A stretch of 8,198 nt of DNA from Sideroxydans sp. (GTDB taxonomy: Bacteria; Pseudomonadota; Gammaproteobacteria; Burkholderiales; Gallionellaceae), in contig JAVBYP010000185.1 in NCBI GenBank assembly GCA_030823965.1, positions 1 to 8,198 of the forward strand, written 5' to 3'. Below, piece after piece: positions 1-5,962 of the stretch; the stretch's first letter is position 1, and each line of letters begins with the position of its first letter. The position numbers and the translations under genes were made by a program. The notes under the pieces were generated by a model, which saw only the letters and a program-made list of their open reading frames with translations, was not told where the DNA came from and ran no database searches.

Positions 1-183
1 GCGGCGGGTGTCATCCACACCGATTTCGAAAAAGGTTTCATTCGCGCACAGACCATCTCGTATGCTGACTTCATCGCATTCAAGGGTGAACACGGCGCAA
101 AAGAAGCAGGCAAGATGCGCGTCGAAGGTAAGGAATATGTCGTGCAGGATGGCGACGTGATGAACTTCCTATTTAACGTCTAA
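1..183 (+). CDS. ychF: Redox-regulated ATPase YchF/EngD, C-terminal end (partial)
   Basis: This is the last 60 codons of a gene that begins left of the window; it reads in frame 1 and stops with TAA at 181-183. The peptide contains the run [14 protein letters not shown], then [13 protein letters not shown] and [13 protein letters not shown] at the end. That is the very conserved C-terminal TGS domain of YchF (Obg-family, about 363 residues when complete), a cytoplasmic ribosome-associated ATPase linked to oxidative stress responses and translation. The G-domain motifs lie outside the window, so the assignment rests on the TGS tail alone, but that tail is distinctive. No clear terminator with a T-run follows before the rhlE leader. 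Confidence 0.93.
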   Translation, partial: AAGVIHTDFEKGFIRAQTISYADFIAFKGEHGAKEAGKMRVEGKEYVVQDGDVMNFLFNV

Positions 184-211
184 ACGTTTCTCAAGTTATT
201 GCGGCGCGTTC

Positions 212-220
212 TGTTAAGAT
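212..220 (+). promoter_or_regulatory. Candidate extended -10 promoter for rhlE
   Basis: The string TGTTAAGAT fits an extended -10 element (TG-n-TAAGAT) followed by a GC-rich discriminator. No good -35 box lies 16-18 bases upstream, as expected if the TG extension compensates. It sits in the 13-base loop between two perfect 8-base inverted arms (201-208 GCGGCGCG and 222-229 CGCGCCGC). If used, the rhlE transcript would have a leader of roughly 120 bases. The pattern is seen; promoter activity is inferred. Confidence 0.4.
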
Positions 221-296
221 GCGCGCCGCGATCTCGTTTCAGTCTAGTGATCGCCGCCGATTCCGGTACGTAGTCCCCACCTCATTCAGCCTCAGA

Positions 297-320
297 CTGG
301 CGTTCTAAATAGAACGACAG
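297..320 (+). promoter_or_regulatory. Hairpin in the rhlE 5' leader
   Basis: CTG-g-CGTTCT (297-306) can pair with AGAACG-a-CAG (311-320) around an AAAT tetraloop, giving a 6-bp perfect inner stem, one G-A mismatch and three further pairs. It ends 27 bases before the rhlE ATG and upstream of the purine-rich stretch AAAGAAAGAAA that stands in for a Shine-Dalgarno sequence. It could be a leader structure affecting rhlE translation or mRNA stability, which is plausible for an RNA helicase gene. There is no T-run, so it is not a terminator. Confidence 0.35.
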
Positions 321-347
321 GCCGTTTGTATTAAAGAAAGAAACACC

Positions 348-1718
348 ATGTCATTTGCATCTCTCGGCTTGTCCGCAGAAATCGTTCGCGCCGTCACCGA
401 GCGCGGTTACACCGAACCTACCCCCATCCAAGCACAGGCTATCCCCGTCATTCTGAAAGGCGGCGACCTCATGGGCGGCGCGCAGACTGGCACGGGCAAG
501 ACCGCTGGTTTCACGCTGCCCTTGCTACAACGTCTCGCTGACAAGCAAGTCGTTGGTAAAGGCCACATCCGCGCATTGGTGCTCACACCCACACGCGAAC
601 TCGCCGCTCAAGTCGAAGAGAGCGTACGCATGTACGGCAAACACCTGCCGCTCAAATCCATGATGATGTTCGGTGGTGTGAACATCAATCCGCAGATCAA
701 ACAACTGCATGGTCGCGTGGACATCTTGGTGGCGACACCTGGGCGTTTGCTCGATCACTTGCAACAGAAGACAGTCGATCTGTCTCACGTCGAGATCTTG
801 GTGTTGGACGAAGCCGACCGCATGTTGGATATGGGCTTCATCCGTGACATCAAGCGTGTCATCGCGGTGCTGCCAAAGAAACGTCAGAACTTATTGTTCT
901 CCGCTACGTTCTCCGACGAGATCAAATTGTTGGCGGATGGCTTGCTGACCAACCCAGCACTCATCGAAGTGGCACGTCGCAACCAGACTGCCGAGCTCAT
1001 CGAGCAACGCGTCTATCCAGTCGATCGTGAGCGCAAGCGTGACTTGCTGACGCACCTCATCAAAGAGAACAATTGGTTCCAAGTGTTGGTGTTCACACGC
1101 ACAAAACACGGCGCGAACAACCTCGCAGACCATCTGAACAAGAACGACATCCCAGCGATGGCCATTCACGGCAACAAGAGCCAAGCGGCGCGCACCCGTG
1201 CGTTAGCTGAGTTCAAGACAGCCAAGTTGCAAGTGTTGGTGGCGACCGACATCGCTGCGCGCGGTATCGACATCAGCGAACTGCCGCACGTGGTGAACTA
1301 CGAGTTGCCTAACGTGGCAGAAGATTACGTACACCGTATCGGTCGTACTGGCCGTGCAGGGAGCTCGGGCGAAGCCAGCTCACTCGTGTGTATCGACGAA
1401 AAGAAACTGTTGAACGACATCGAGCGTCTCATCAAGCGCGACATCCCCGTGGTGAACGTGCCCGGCTTCGATGTCGATCCACGCATCAAAGCTGAGCCGA
1501 TCTTGAACGGTTCGAATCGTGGTCAAGGTGGTGGCGGACGTGGTCAAGGCCAAGGTCGCGGTCAACCGCGTGCCGGTGGCACGGGTGGAGCAGGTCGCAC
1601 AGGCGGCGCACCTCGTACAGGTGGCGGCAAACCAGCGGGTGCACCTAAGCCAGCCGGTGCGGGGCGTGGTCCAGTGCCATCAGGTGCGCAGCATCGCTCC
1701 GGTGGGCGTGGTCGTTAA
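348..1718 (+). CDS. rhlE: ATP-dependent DEAD-box RNA helicase, RhlE type
   Basis: A cytoplasmic RNA helicase that unwinds short RNA duplexes using ATP; the family acts in ribosome assembly, mRNA decay and cold adaptation. All family motifs are visible in the 456 residues: Q-motif [10 protein letters not shown] near 24-33, Walker A AQTGTGKT 45-52, PTRELAAQ 81-88, GG 109-110, TPGRLLDH 130-137, DEAD 154-157, SAT 185-187, VFTRTK 248-253, [10 protein letters not shown] 299-308 and [10 protein letters not shown] 329-338. The tail from about 388 to the end is low complexity, rich in Gly, Arg, Gln, Pro and Ala with RGQ/RTGG-type repeats, as expected for an RNA-binding RhlE tail. The ATG at 348 gives the normal N-terminus (SFASLGLS). 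The stop TAA overlaps the next ATG by one base (TAATG), implying translational coupling. RhlE is preferred over DeaD, SrmB or RhlB because of the N-terminus and Gly-rich tail. Confidence 0.95.
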   Translation: MSFASLGLSAEIVRAVTERGYTEPTPIQAQAIPVILKGGDLMGGAQTGTGKTAGFTLPLLQRLADKQVVGKGHIRALVLTPTRELAAQVEESVRMYGKHLPLKSMMMFGGVNINPQIKQLHGRVDILVATPGRLLDHLQQKTVDLSHVEILVLDEADRMLDMGFIRDIKRVIAVLPKKRQNLLFSATFSDEIKLLADGLLTNPALIEVARRNQTAELIEQRVYPVDRERKRDLLTHLIKENNWFQVLVFTRTKHGANNLADHLNKNDIPAMAIHGNKSQAARTRALAEFKTAKLQVLVATDIAARGIDISELPHVVNYELPNVAEDYVHRIGRTGRAGSSGEASSLVCIDEKKLLNDIERLIKRDIPVVNVPGFDVDPRIKAEPILNGSNRGQGGGGRGQGQGRGQPRAGGTGGAGRTGGAPRTGGGKPAGAPKPAGAGRGPVPSGAQHRSGGRGR

Positions 1719-2287
1719 TGGCTACTGTCACTAACGAAGAAGCTATCTCAGCCACCAAACTGTGGCTTGAGAAAGCGGTCATCGGCCTCAACTTGTGCCC
1801 CTTCGCCAAGGGTGTACACGTCAAGGGGCAGATACGTTACGTGGTGAGTTCCGCGCAAACGCCAGAAGAATTGCTGGCCGATGTGTTGAAAGAGTTCGAA
1901 GTGTTGGCCGAGGCCAGCCGTGACAAGATCGACACCATCCTGCTGATCCATCCGCACGTGCTGACCGACTTCCTCGACTACAACGATTTCCTCGAAGTCG
2001 TTGATGAAGCATTGGAAGAAGTCGACCTCGCAGGTGAGCTGCAAGTCGCCAGCATGCATCCGCAATACCAGTTCGCCGAGACCGAGTTGGATGACATCAC
2101 CAACTTCACCAATCGTTCGCCGTACCCGACCTTGCACATCTTGCGAGAAGAGAGCATCGACGAAGCAGTCGCTGCTTTTCCTGAAGCAGAGCAGATATTC
2201 GAAAAGAACATCGAGACGATGCGCAAGCTGGGATATGAAGGATGGGATGCACTCGGCCTTGCCGAAGTTCAGAAGCGTAAAAAGTAG
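1718..2287 (+). CDS. DUF1415 family protein
   Basis: A 189-residue protein of unknown function matching the DUF1415 family as I remember it. The conserved signatures are GLNLCPFA at about 23-30, HPQYQFA at 114-120 and NRSPYPTLHILRE at 132-144. It has no signal peptide or membrane segment, so it is probably cytoplasmic. The single Cys in the LCPF motif and the His/Tyr-rich central motif are candidate functional residues, but no reaction is established that I know of. Its ATG overlaps the rhlE stop by one base, so it is very likely co-transcribed and translationally coupled with the helicase. The C-terminus is lysine-rich (QKRKK). The long antisense reading frame over this gene is a shadow. Confidence 0.88.
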   Translation: MATVTNEEAISATKLWLEKAVIGLNLCPFAKGVHVKGQIRYVVSSAQTPEELLADVLKEFEVLAEASRDKIDTILLIHPHVLTDFLDYNDFLEVVDEALEEVDLAGELQVASMHPQYQFAETELDDITNFTNRSPYPTLHILREESIDEAVAAFPEAEQIFEKNIETMRKLGYEGWDALGLAEVQKRKK

Positions 2288-2298
2288 TTCTTCCATCG

Positions 2299-2316
2299 TT
2301 CCCGCGAAAGCGGGAA
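2299..2316. repeat. Short hairpin repeat (REP/dRS3-like)
   Basis: A perfect 7-bp stem, TTCCCGC and GCGGGAA, closes a GAAA tetraloop, followed by ATGACGG. The form TTCCCGC-n4-GCGGGAAtgac is a familiar dispersed intergenic repeat in beta- and gammaproteobacteria and resembles Neisseria dRS3 elements. It lies 11 bases after the DUF1415 stop. It may protect or weakly terminate the rhlE-DUF1415 transcript, but no T-run follows. Only one copy is visible in this window, so the repeat status rests on prior knowledge. Confidence 0.6.
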
Positions 2317-2360
2317 TGACGGTATCCTTAAGCTATGACCACCCCAGACATTGGAGACAT

Positions 2361-3017
2361 ATGGACATCGCCCGCATCGCCCTGACCCGCCACACCTGCA
2401 AAGCCTACGACCCCAACCGCAAGATACCCGCCGAGCAGGTCGAACAACTCAAGACCCTACTCAGATACTCGCCCTCGTCGATCAACTCGCAGCCCTGGCA
2501 CTTCATCATCGCCTCAAGCGAAGCAGGCAAGGCGCGCGTCGCCAAGGCCGCGCAGCAAGGCCCATACGCAGCCAATGGCCCGAAGATACTCAACGCCTCC
2601 CACGTCGTTGTGTTCAGCGCCCGCACCACCCTAGACGAAGCCTACCTCGCCAGCCTGCTCGCGCAGGAAGATGCTGACGGGCGTTATCCCACATCGGAGA
2701 GCAAGGCCGCGCAAAGCAAAGGCCGCAGTTTCTACACCGGCCTACACCGCTACGATTTCAAAGACACGCAGCACTGGATGGAAAAACAGTGTTACCTCGC
2801 CCTCGGCACCCTGCTGCTGGGCGCCGCCGCACTGGAGATCGATGCCACCCCCATCGAAGGCTTCGACCCGCGCATCCTCAACGAAGAACTCGGCCTGCGC
2901 GAACAAGGGCTGACCAGCGTGGTGATCGCCGCGATGGGTTACCGCAGCGCGGAGGACTTCAATGCCAAGCTGCCGAAGTCTAGGTTTCCGATGGAGAGGG
3001 TGATTGAGGAGATTTGA
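2361..3017 (+). CDS. nfsB: Oxygen-insensitive NAD(P)H nitroreductase / dihydropteridine reductase, NfsB type
   Basis: An FMN-dependent cytoplasmic flavoenzyme that reduces nitroaromatics, quinones and related compounds by two-electron steps. The 218 residues match E. coli NfsB (217) over the whole length as I recall it: MDIARIALTRHTCKAYD at the start, LLRYSPSSINSQPWHFI (34-50) with FMN-binding residues, ASHVVVFSA (79-87), QEDADGRY (102-109), IEGFDPRIL (165-173), and the FMN phosphate-binding LPKSR (204-208). The reading frame is open well upstream, but the ATG at 2361 gives the family N-terminus and is preceded by GGAGA at 2353-2357, with rather short spacing. A candidate -10 (TATCCT) lies at 2323-2328. 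The composition is GC-rich like the flanking core genes, in contrast to the next gene. Confidence 0.94.
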   Translation: MDIARIALTRHTCKAYDPNRKIPAEQVEQLKTLLRYSPSSINSQPWHFIIASSEAGKARVAKAAQQGPYAANGPKILNASHVVVFSARTTLDEAYLASLLAQEDADGRYPTSESKAAQSKGRSFYTGLHRYDFKDTQHWMEKQCYLALGTLLLGAAALEIDATPIEGFDPRILNEELGLREQGLTSVVIAAMGYRSAEDFNAKLPKSRFPMERVIEEI

Positions 3018-3069
3018 AGTGAGACTAATTATCGGCCAATGCGGGTCTTTTGGATTCGCCATTCACCTT

Positions 3070-3074
3070 AAGGA
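3070..3074 (+). promoter_or_regulatory. Ribosome binding site of the nuclease-helicase gene
   Basis: AAGGA lies six bases before the ATG at 3081. It is the best Shine-Dalgarno sequence in the 63-base gap after nfsB and supports the chosen start. I found no convincing -35/-10 pair in this gap, so the gene could be read through from nfsB or use a promoter I cannot recognise. Confidence 0.6.
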
Positions 3075-3080
3075 AGTGGA

Positions 3081-4553
3081 ATGAAAAAAATAAACATGTT
3101 GTCTTTAGTGCAAGCGTATAGCTCGTTAAAAGAAGACAGCTATGCAAGCTTTCTACAACACTATGGTTTGGAGATTAAAGATGAAGAAATTGAAGACATA
3201 GCATGTTTAGCAAATATCCTGAATGATTTAACAAACGATACAAGTATTTTTGATAAGTTTTATGTGGGCTACAAAATCCCGCAGATAGGTAAAGAGTTTG
3301 ACTTATTGCGATTTGGAAATGAATGCGCAATTAATATTGAGATTAAGAGAAATAGCACGGAAGAGAAAATAAAAAAGCAATTAGTAAGAAACAAATACTA
3401 TCTGAGCTATATTGGAAAGCGAATATATGGGTTCACTTTTGTATCTGATACCGGTCAACTATATTTTCTAAATAGTGAGGGACATCTGGATAAGGTTGAT
3501 GTTTCGTATTTAGAAGAATTGCTAAGCAAGCAAGGAAATGACGGAGCTGAAAATATTGATGATCTGTTTAATCCATCGGATTACTTAGTATCACCGTTTA
3601 ACTCCACTAAGAAATTTATAGACAACCAGTATTTTTTGACCCTCCAGCAAGAGGAGGTAAAAAATAAGATCATGCAGTCTATAAATTCCGCAAATACAGC
3701 CAATTTTATTTCGGTGACAGGTAGTGCAGGTACTGGCAAGACTTTATTGATATATGACCTTGCTAAAGACCTCCGTGAAGGCAATCAGAAATCACTAATT
3801 ATTCACTGTGGATACTTGAATGGAGGGCAGGAAAAGCTAATAGAAAACGGCTGGGAAATTACTTCAATAAGAAGTTATGCCAAATATGAACTATCTAATT
3901 ATGTGGTGATTATTATTGATGAGGCGCAACGCCTATATCCGCACCAGCTTGAAAAGATAGTTGAAAAGATAAAGTCGATTAACGGCAATTGTATATTTTC
4001 GTACGACCAGCAACAAACGCTATCTAAACATGAAGCGGCAAGTGACATAGATGCAAAAATTAGCAATATCAATTCCATCATTGCATATCAATTATCGGAG
4101 AAGGTAAGAACAAACAAGGAAATAGCTACATTCATAAAAATGCTCTTCAATAAGAAAAGAAATCTTTCGCTATCAAGCAAAGGCAATATTGAATTAAATT
4201 ATTTCAATAGCATCGAGGATGCAAAGGGCTATCTTGAATCATTGAATGGCGATGAATGGGAGGTTCTGCGATTTACGCCATCGCAGTATGCGAATGAACA
4301 TCATGAAAAATATTCAGATCCGTCGAGCAAGAATTCGCATGAGGTCATAGGTCAGGAATTCGATGGTGTTGCTGTGATGCTTGATAAATATTTTTCTTAT
4401 GAAAGTGGCGGTGAGTTGATTTACACGGGCAGCGTATATTATCAGCCTACTAAAATGCTCTTTCAAAACATTACGCGTGCCAGAAAGAAATTAAACTTGG
4501 TAATAATTGATAATGAGGAATTATTGAGTAGATGTTTATCTATCTTGAGTTGA
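3081..4553 (+). CDS. PD-(D/E)XK-like nuclease fused to DUF2075 superfamily 1 helicase, candidate anti-phage protein
   Basis: A 490-residue cytoplasmic two-module protein. The N-terminal part (about 50-130) carries GKEFDLLRFG (70-79), INIEIKR (84-90) and KKQLVRNKYYL (98-108). This spacing fits a PD-(D/E)XK nuclease core, with candidate catalytic D74, E87 and K89 and accessory Q100. The C-terminal part is a DUF2075 (Schlafen group 3-like) helicase domain: Walker A GSAGTGKT 214-221, Walker B IIIDEAQR 277-284, SYDQQQ 307-312, an arginine motif EKVRTN 340-345, HEVIGQEFDGV 420-430 and NITRARKK 463-470. All ATPase motifs look intact. The gene is strikingly AT-rich (20/60 G+C in 3301-3360), with many ATA, AGA and TTA codons, unlike both neighbours, which suggests horizontal transfer. 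It stands alone, with no methylase, Cas or integrase beside it. The architecture resembles nuclease-helicase immunity (Nhi-like) proteins; defence function is inference. A DNA repair role is the alternative. Confidence 0.88.
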   Translation: MKKINMLSLVQAYSSLKEDSYASFLQHYGLEIKDEEIEDIACLANILNDLTNDTSIFDKFYVGYKIPQIGKEFDLLRFGNECAINIEIKRNSTEEKIKKQLVRNKYYLSYIGKRIYGFTFVSDTGQLYFLNSEGHLDKVDVSYLEELLSKQGNDGAENIDDLFNPSDYLVSPFNSTKKFIDNQYFLTLQQEEVKNKIMQSINSANTANFISVTGSAGTGKTLLIYDLAKDLREGNQKSLIIHCGYLNGGQEKLIENGWEITSIRSYAKYELSNYVVIIIDEAQRLYPHQLEKIVEKIKSINGNCIFSYDQQQTLSKHEAASDIDAKISNINSIIAYQLSEKVRTNKEIATFIKMLFNKKRNLSLSSKGNIELNYFNSIEDAKGYLESLNGDEWEVLRFTPSQYANEHHEKYSDPSSKNSHEVIGQEFDGVAVMLDKYFSYESGGELIYTGSVYYQPTKMLFQNITRARKKLNLVIIDNEELLSRCLSILS

Positions 4554-4580
4554 TTGTTAGCCCTCAGTCGGAGTTATGAC

Positions 4581-4589
4581 TGGTATCCT
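4581..4589 (+). promoter_or_regulatory. Candidate extended -10 promoter for srkA
   Basis: TGGTATCCT reads as an extended -10 (TG-n-TATCCT) ending six bases before the ATG at 4596. Transcription would then start at or next to the A of the start codon, giving a leaderless mRNA. This agrees with the lack of any Shine-Dalgarno sequence before srkA. A small inverted repeat, CAGTC (4565-4569) and GACTG (4578-4582), abuts it. The motif is seen; its use is inferred. Confidence 0.42.
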
Positions 4590-4595
4590 TGCTGC

Positions 4596-5585
4596 ATGAC
4601 GAACGCACCCGACCATTCCTTTTCTTTGCTCACCCCCGACACAATGCTCAACGCATTGGAGAGTATCGGCTTGCGTTGTGATGGTCGTCTGCTTGCCCTC
4701 AATAGTTACGAGAATCGCGTGTATCAGGTCGGCATCGAAGACGATAAGCCGCTGGTCGCCAAGTTCTATCGCCCCGCACGTTGGAGCGATGCAGCCATCC
4801 TTGAGGAACACGCATTCGTGCAGGAGTTGGTGGAGCGCGAGATCCCCGTCGTTCCCGCTTCCACGATTGCAGGCACGACACTGCATCACTTCGATGGATT
4901 CCGATTCTCTGTGTTCGCCAAACATGGTGGACGCGCACCTGAATTAGAAAATCGTGACACGCTGGAATGGCTAGGCCGTTTCCTCGGGCGTATCCACGCT
5001 GTTGGCGCGACCAAGGATTTCCAACATCGTCCCTCACTCAATATCGATACCTTTGGCATCGAGCCGCGCGATTTCTTGCTGGCGAATAACTTCATCCCAA
5101 GCGACATCGACGCGGCGTATCGCGGCGTGGTGCAACAGGCGTTGGATGGTGTGCGTCACTGCTTCGATAGAGCAGGGGATGTGAAGCAACTGCGTCTGCA
5201 TGGCGACTGCCACGCAGGCAACGTGCTGTGGACAGACGAAGGCCCGCACTTCGTAGATTTCGACGACAGCCGGATGGGACCCGCCGTACAAGACCTGTGG
5301 ATGTTGCTCTCGGGTGAACGCGAAGACCGTGTGCGGCAGATGGGCGACGTGCTGGCAGGTTACGAAGACTTCTGCGAGTTCGATGCGCGCGAACTTCACC
5401 TCATCGAAGCACTACGCACCTTGCGTCTCATCCACTACTCCGCATGGCTCGCACGGCGCTGGGACGACATCGCATTCAAGCAAGCCTTCCCGTGGTTCAA
5501 CACGCAGATATATTGGCAGAACAGAATTCTAGAGCTGAGAGAACAGATCGCACTGATGGAGGAGCCACCGTTGTGGCAAAACTAA
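4596..5585 (+). CDS. srkA: Stress response serine/threonine protein kinase SrkA (YihE/RdoA)
   Basis: A cytoplasmic kinase of the choline/aminoglycoside phosphotransferase fold that phosphorylates proteins; in E. coli it is tied to the Cpx envelope stress response and protection from stress-induced death. The 329 residues match the 328-residue E. coli protein along their length: LLTPDTMLNAL (11-21), LNSYENRVYQ (35-44), candidate ATP-binding lysine in LVAKFYRP (53-60), LGRFLGRIH (126-134), the catalytic loop LHGDCHAGNVLW (201-212; D204, N209), the metal-binding FVDFDDSRMGPAVQDLW (219-235) and AWLARRW (283-289). The frame is open back to a TTG at 4554, but the ATG at 4596 gives the expected length and N-terminus and sits right after a -10-like TGGTATCCT. 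The gene overlaps ychJ by 13 bases. Base composition is that of the host core genes. Confidence 0.94.
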   Translation: MTNAPDHSFSLLTPDTMLNALESIGLRCDGRLLALNSYENRVYQVGIEDDKPLVAKFYRPARWSDAAILEEHAFVQELVEREIPVVPASTIAGTTLHHFDGFRFSVFAKHGGRAPELENRDTLEWLGRFLGRIHAVGATKDFQHRPSLNIDTFGIEPRDFLLANNFIPSDIDAAYRGVVQQALDGVRHCFDRAGDVKQLRLHGDCHAGNVLWTDEGPHFVDFDDSRMGPAVQDLWMLLSGEREDRVRQMGDVLAGYEDFCEFDARELHLIEALRTLRLIHYSAWLARRWDDIAFKQAFPWFNTQIYWQNRILELREQIALMEEPPLWQN

Positions 5586-5962
5586 CACCTGCTTGCCCCT
5601 GCGGTAGCACCAAACCCTTCACCGCTTGCTGCGCTCCTTACGTCGAGTGCAACGAAGCAGCCCCCACCGCCGAAGCACTCATGCGTTCGCGCTACACCGC
5701 CTATACCTTGCTGCGAGAAGACTATCTGTTGGCGACATGGCACACCTCCACACGCCCCGCCTCATTGGACTTGGCGGCAGACGTGGCAACGAAGTGGATA
5801 GGGCTGGAAGTGAAGCGCCATGAACAACAAGACACCGACCACGCTATCGTAGAATTCGTCGCGCGCTACAAAGTGAATGGTCGCGCGCATCGTCTGCATG
5901 AGGTGAGCCGCTTCGTGCGCGAGGATGGACGCTGGTTCTATGTGGATGGAGAGGTAAGCTAG
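5573..5962 (+). CDS. ychJ: YchJ family protein with SEC-C zinc motif (UPF0225)
   Basis: A 129-residue protein with an N-terminal SEC-C zinc-binding motif, CPCGSTKPFTACC (CxC-x8-CC), then the YchJ core: EALMRSRYTAYTLLREDYLLATWH, FVARYKVNGRAHRLHEVSRF (split across the core) and GRWFYVDGE. The function is unknown; the core has an NTF2-like fold. Compared with E. coli YchJ (about 152 residues), it lacks the second, C-terminal SEC-C motif. The frame runs open further upstream inside srkA, but the GTG at 5573 is chosen because GGAGGAG (5558-5564) sits eight bases before it and the protein then begins VAKLTPACPCG, as in the family. The start lies inside srkA, so the two are likely translationally coupled. 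The TAG stop forms part of a CTAG palindrome shared with the convergent gene. Confidence 0.88.
   Translation: MAKLTPACPCGSTKPFTACCAPYVECNEAAPTAEALMRSRYTAYTLLREDYLLATWHTSTRPASLDLAADVATKWIGLEVKRHEQQDTDHAIVEFVARYKVNGRAHRLHEVSRFVREDGRWFYVDGEVS

Noticed and set aside
1748..2296. 182-codon open frame on the minus strand
   Set aside because: It lies fully antisense to the DUF1415 gene, has no recognisable motifs, and is explained by codon bias of the plus-strand gene.
2299..2322. Intrinsic terminator after the DUF1415 gene
   Set aside because: The stem is followed by ATGACGG, not a T-run; a dispersed repeat is the better reading.
2001..2360. Upstream extension of the nfsB reading frame
   Set aside because: The translated part is basic, Ser-rich shadow sequence from inside the DUF1415 gene. 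NfsB begins at the canonical MDI at 2361 with a GGAGA before it.
3081..4553. Cas4/AddB-like nuclease or part of a CRISPR locus
   Set aside because: There is no Fe-S cysteine cluster, no cas neighbour, and no array of direct repeats and spacers anywhere in the window.
4554..4595. TTG start for srkA immediately after the preceding stop
   Set aside because: The extra 14 residues have no family match; the ATG at 4596 gives the expected SrkA length and N-terminus.
5444..5572. ATG start for the ychJ frame deep inside srkA
   Set aside because: It would add 43 residues of srkA shadow sequence. The GTG at 5573 has a strong GGAGGAG upstream and begins next to the SEC-C motif.
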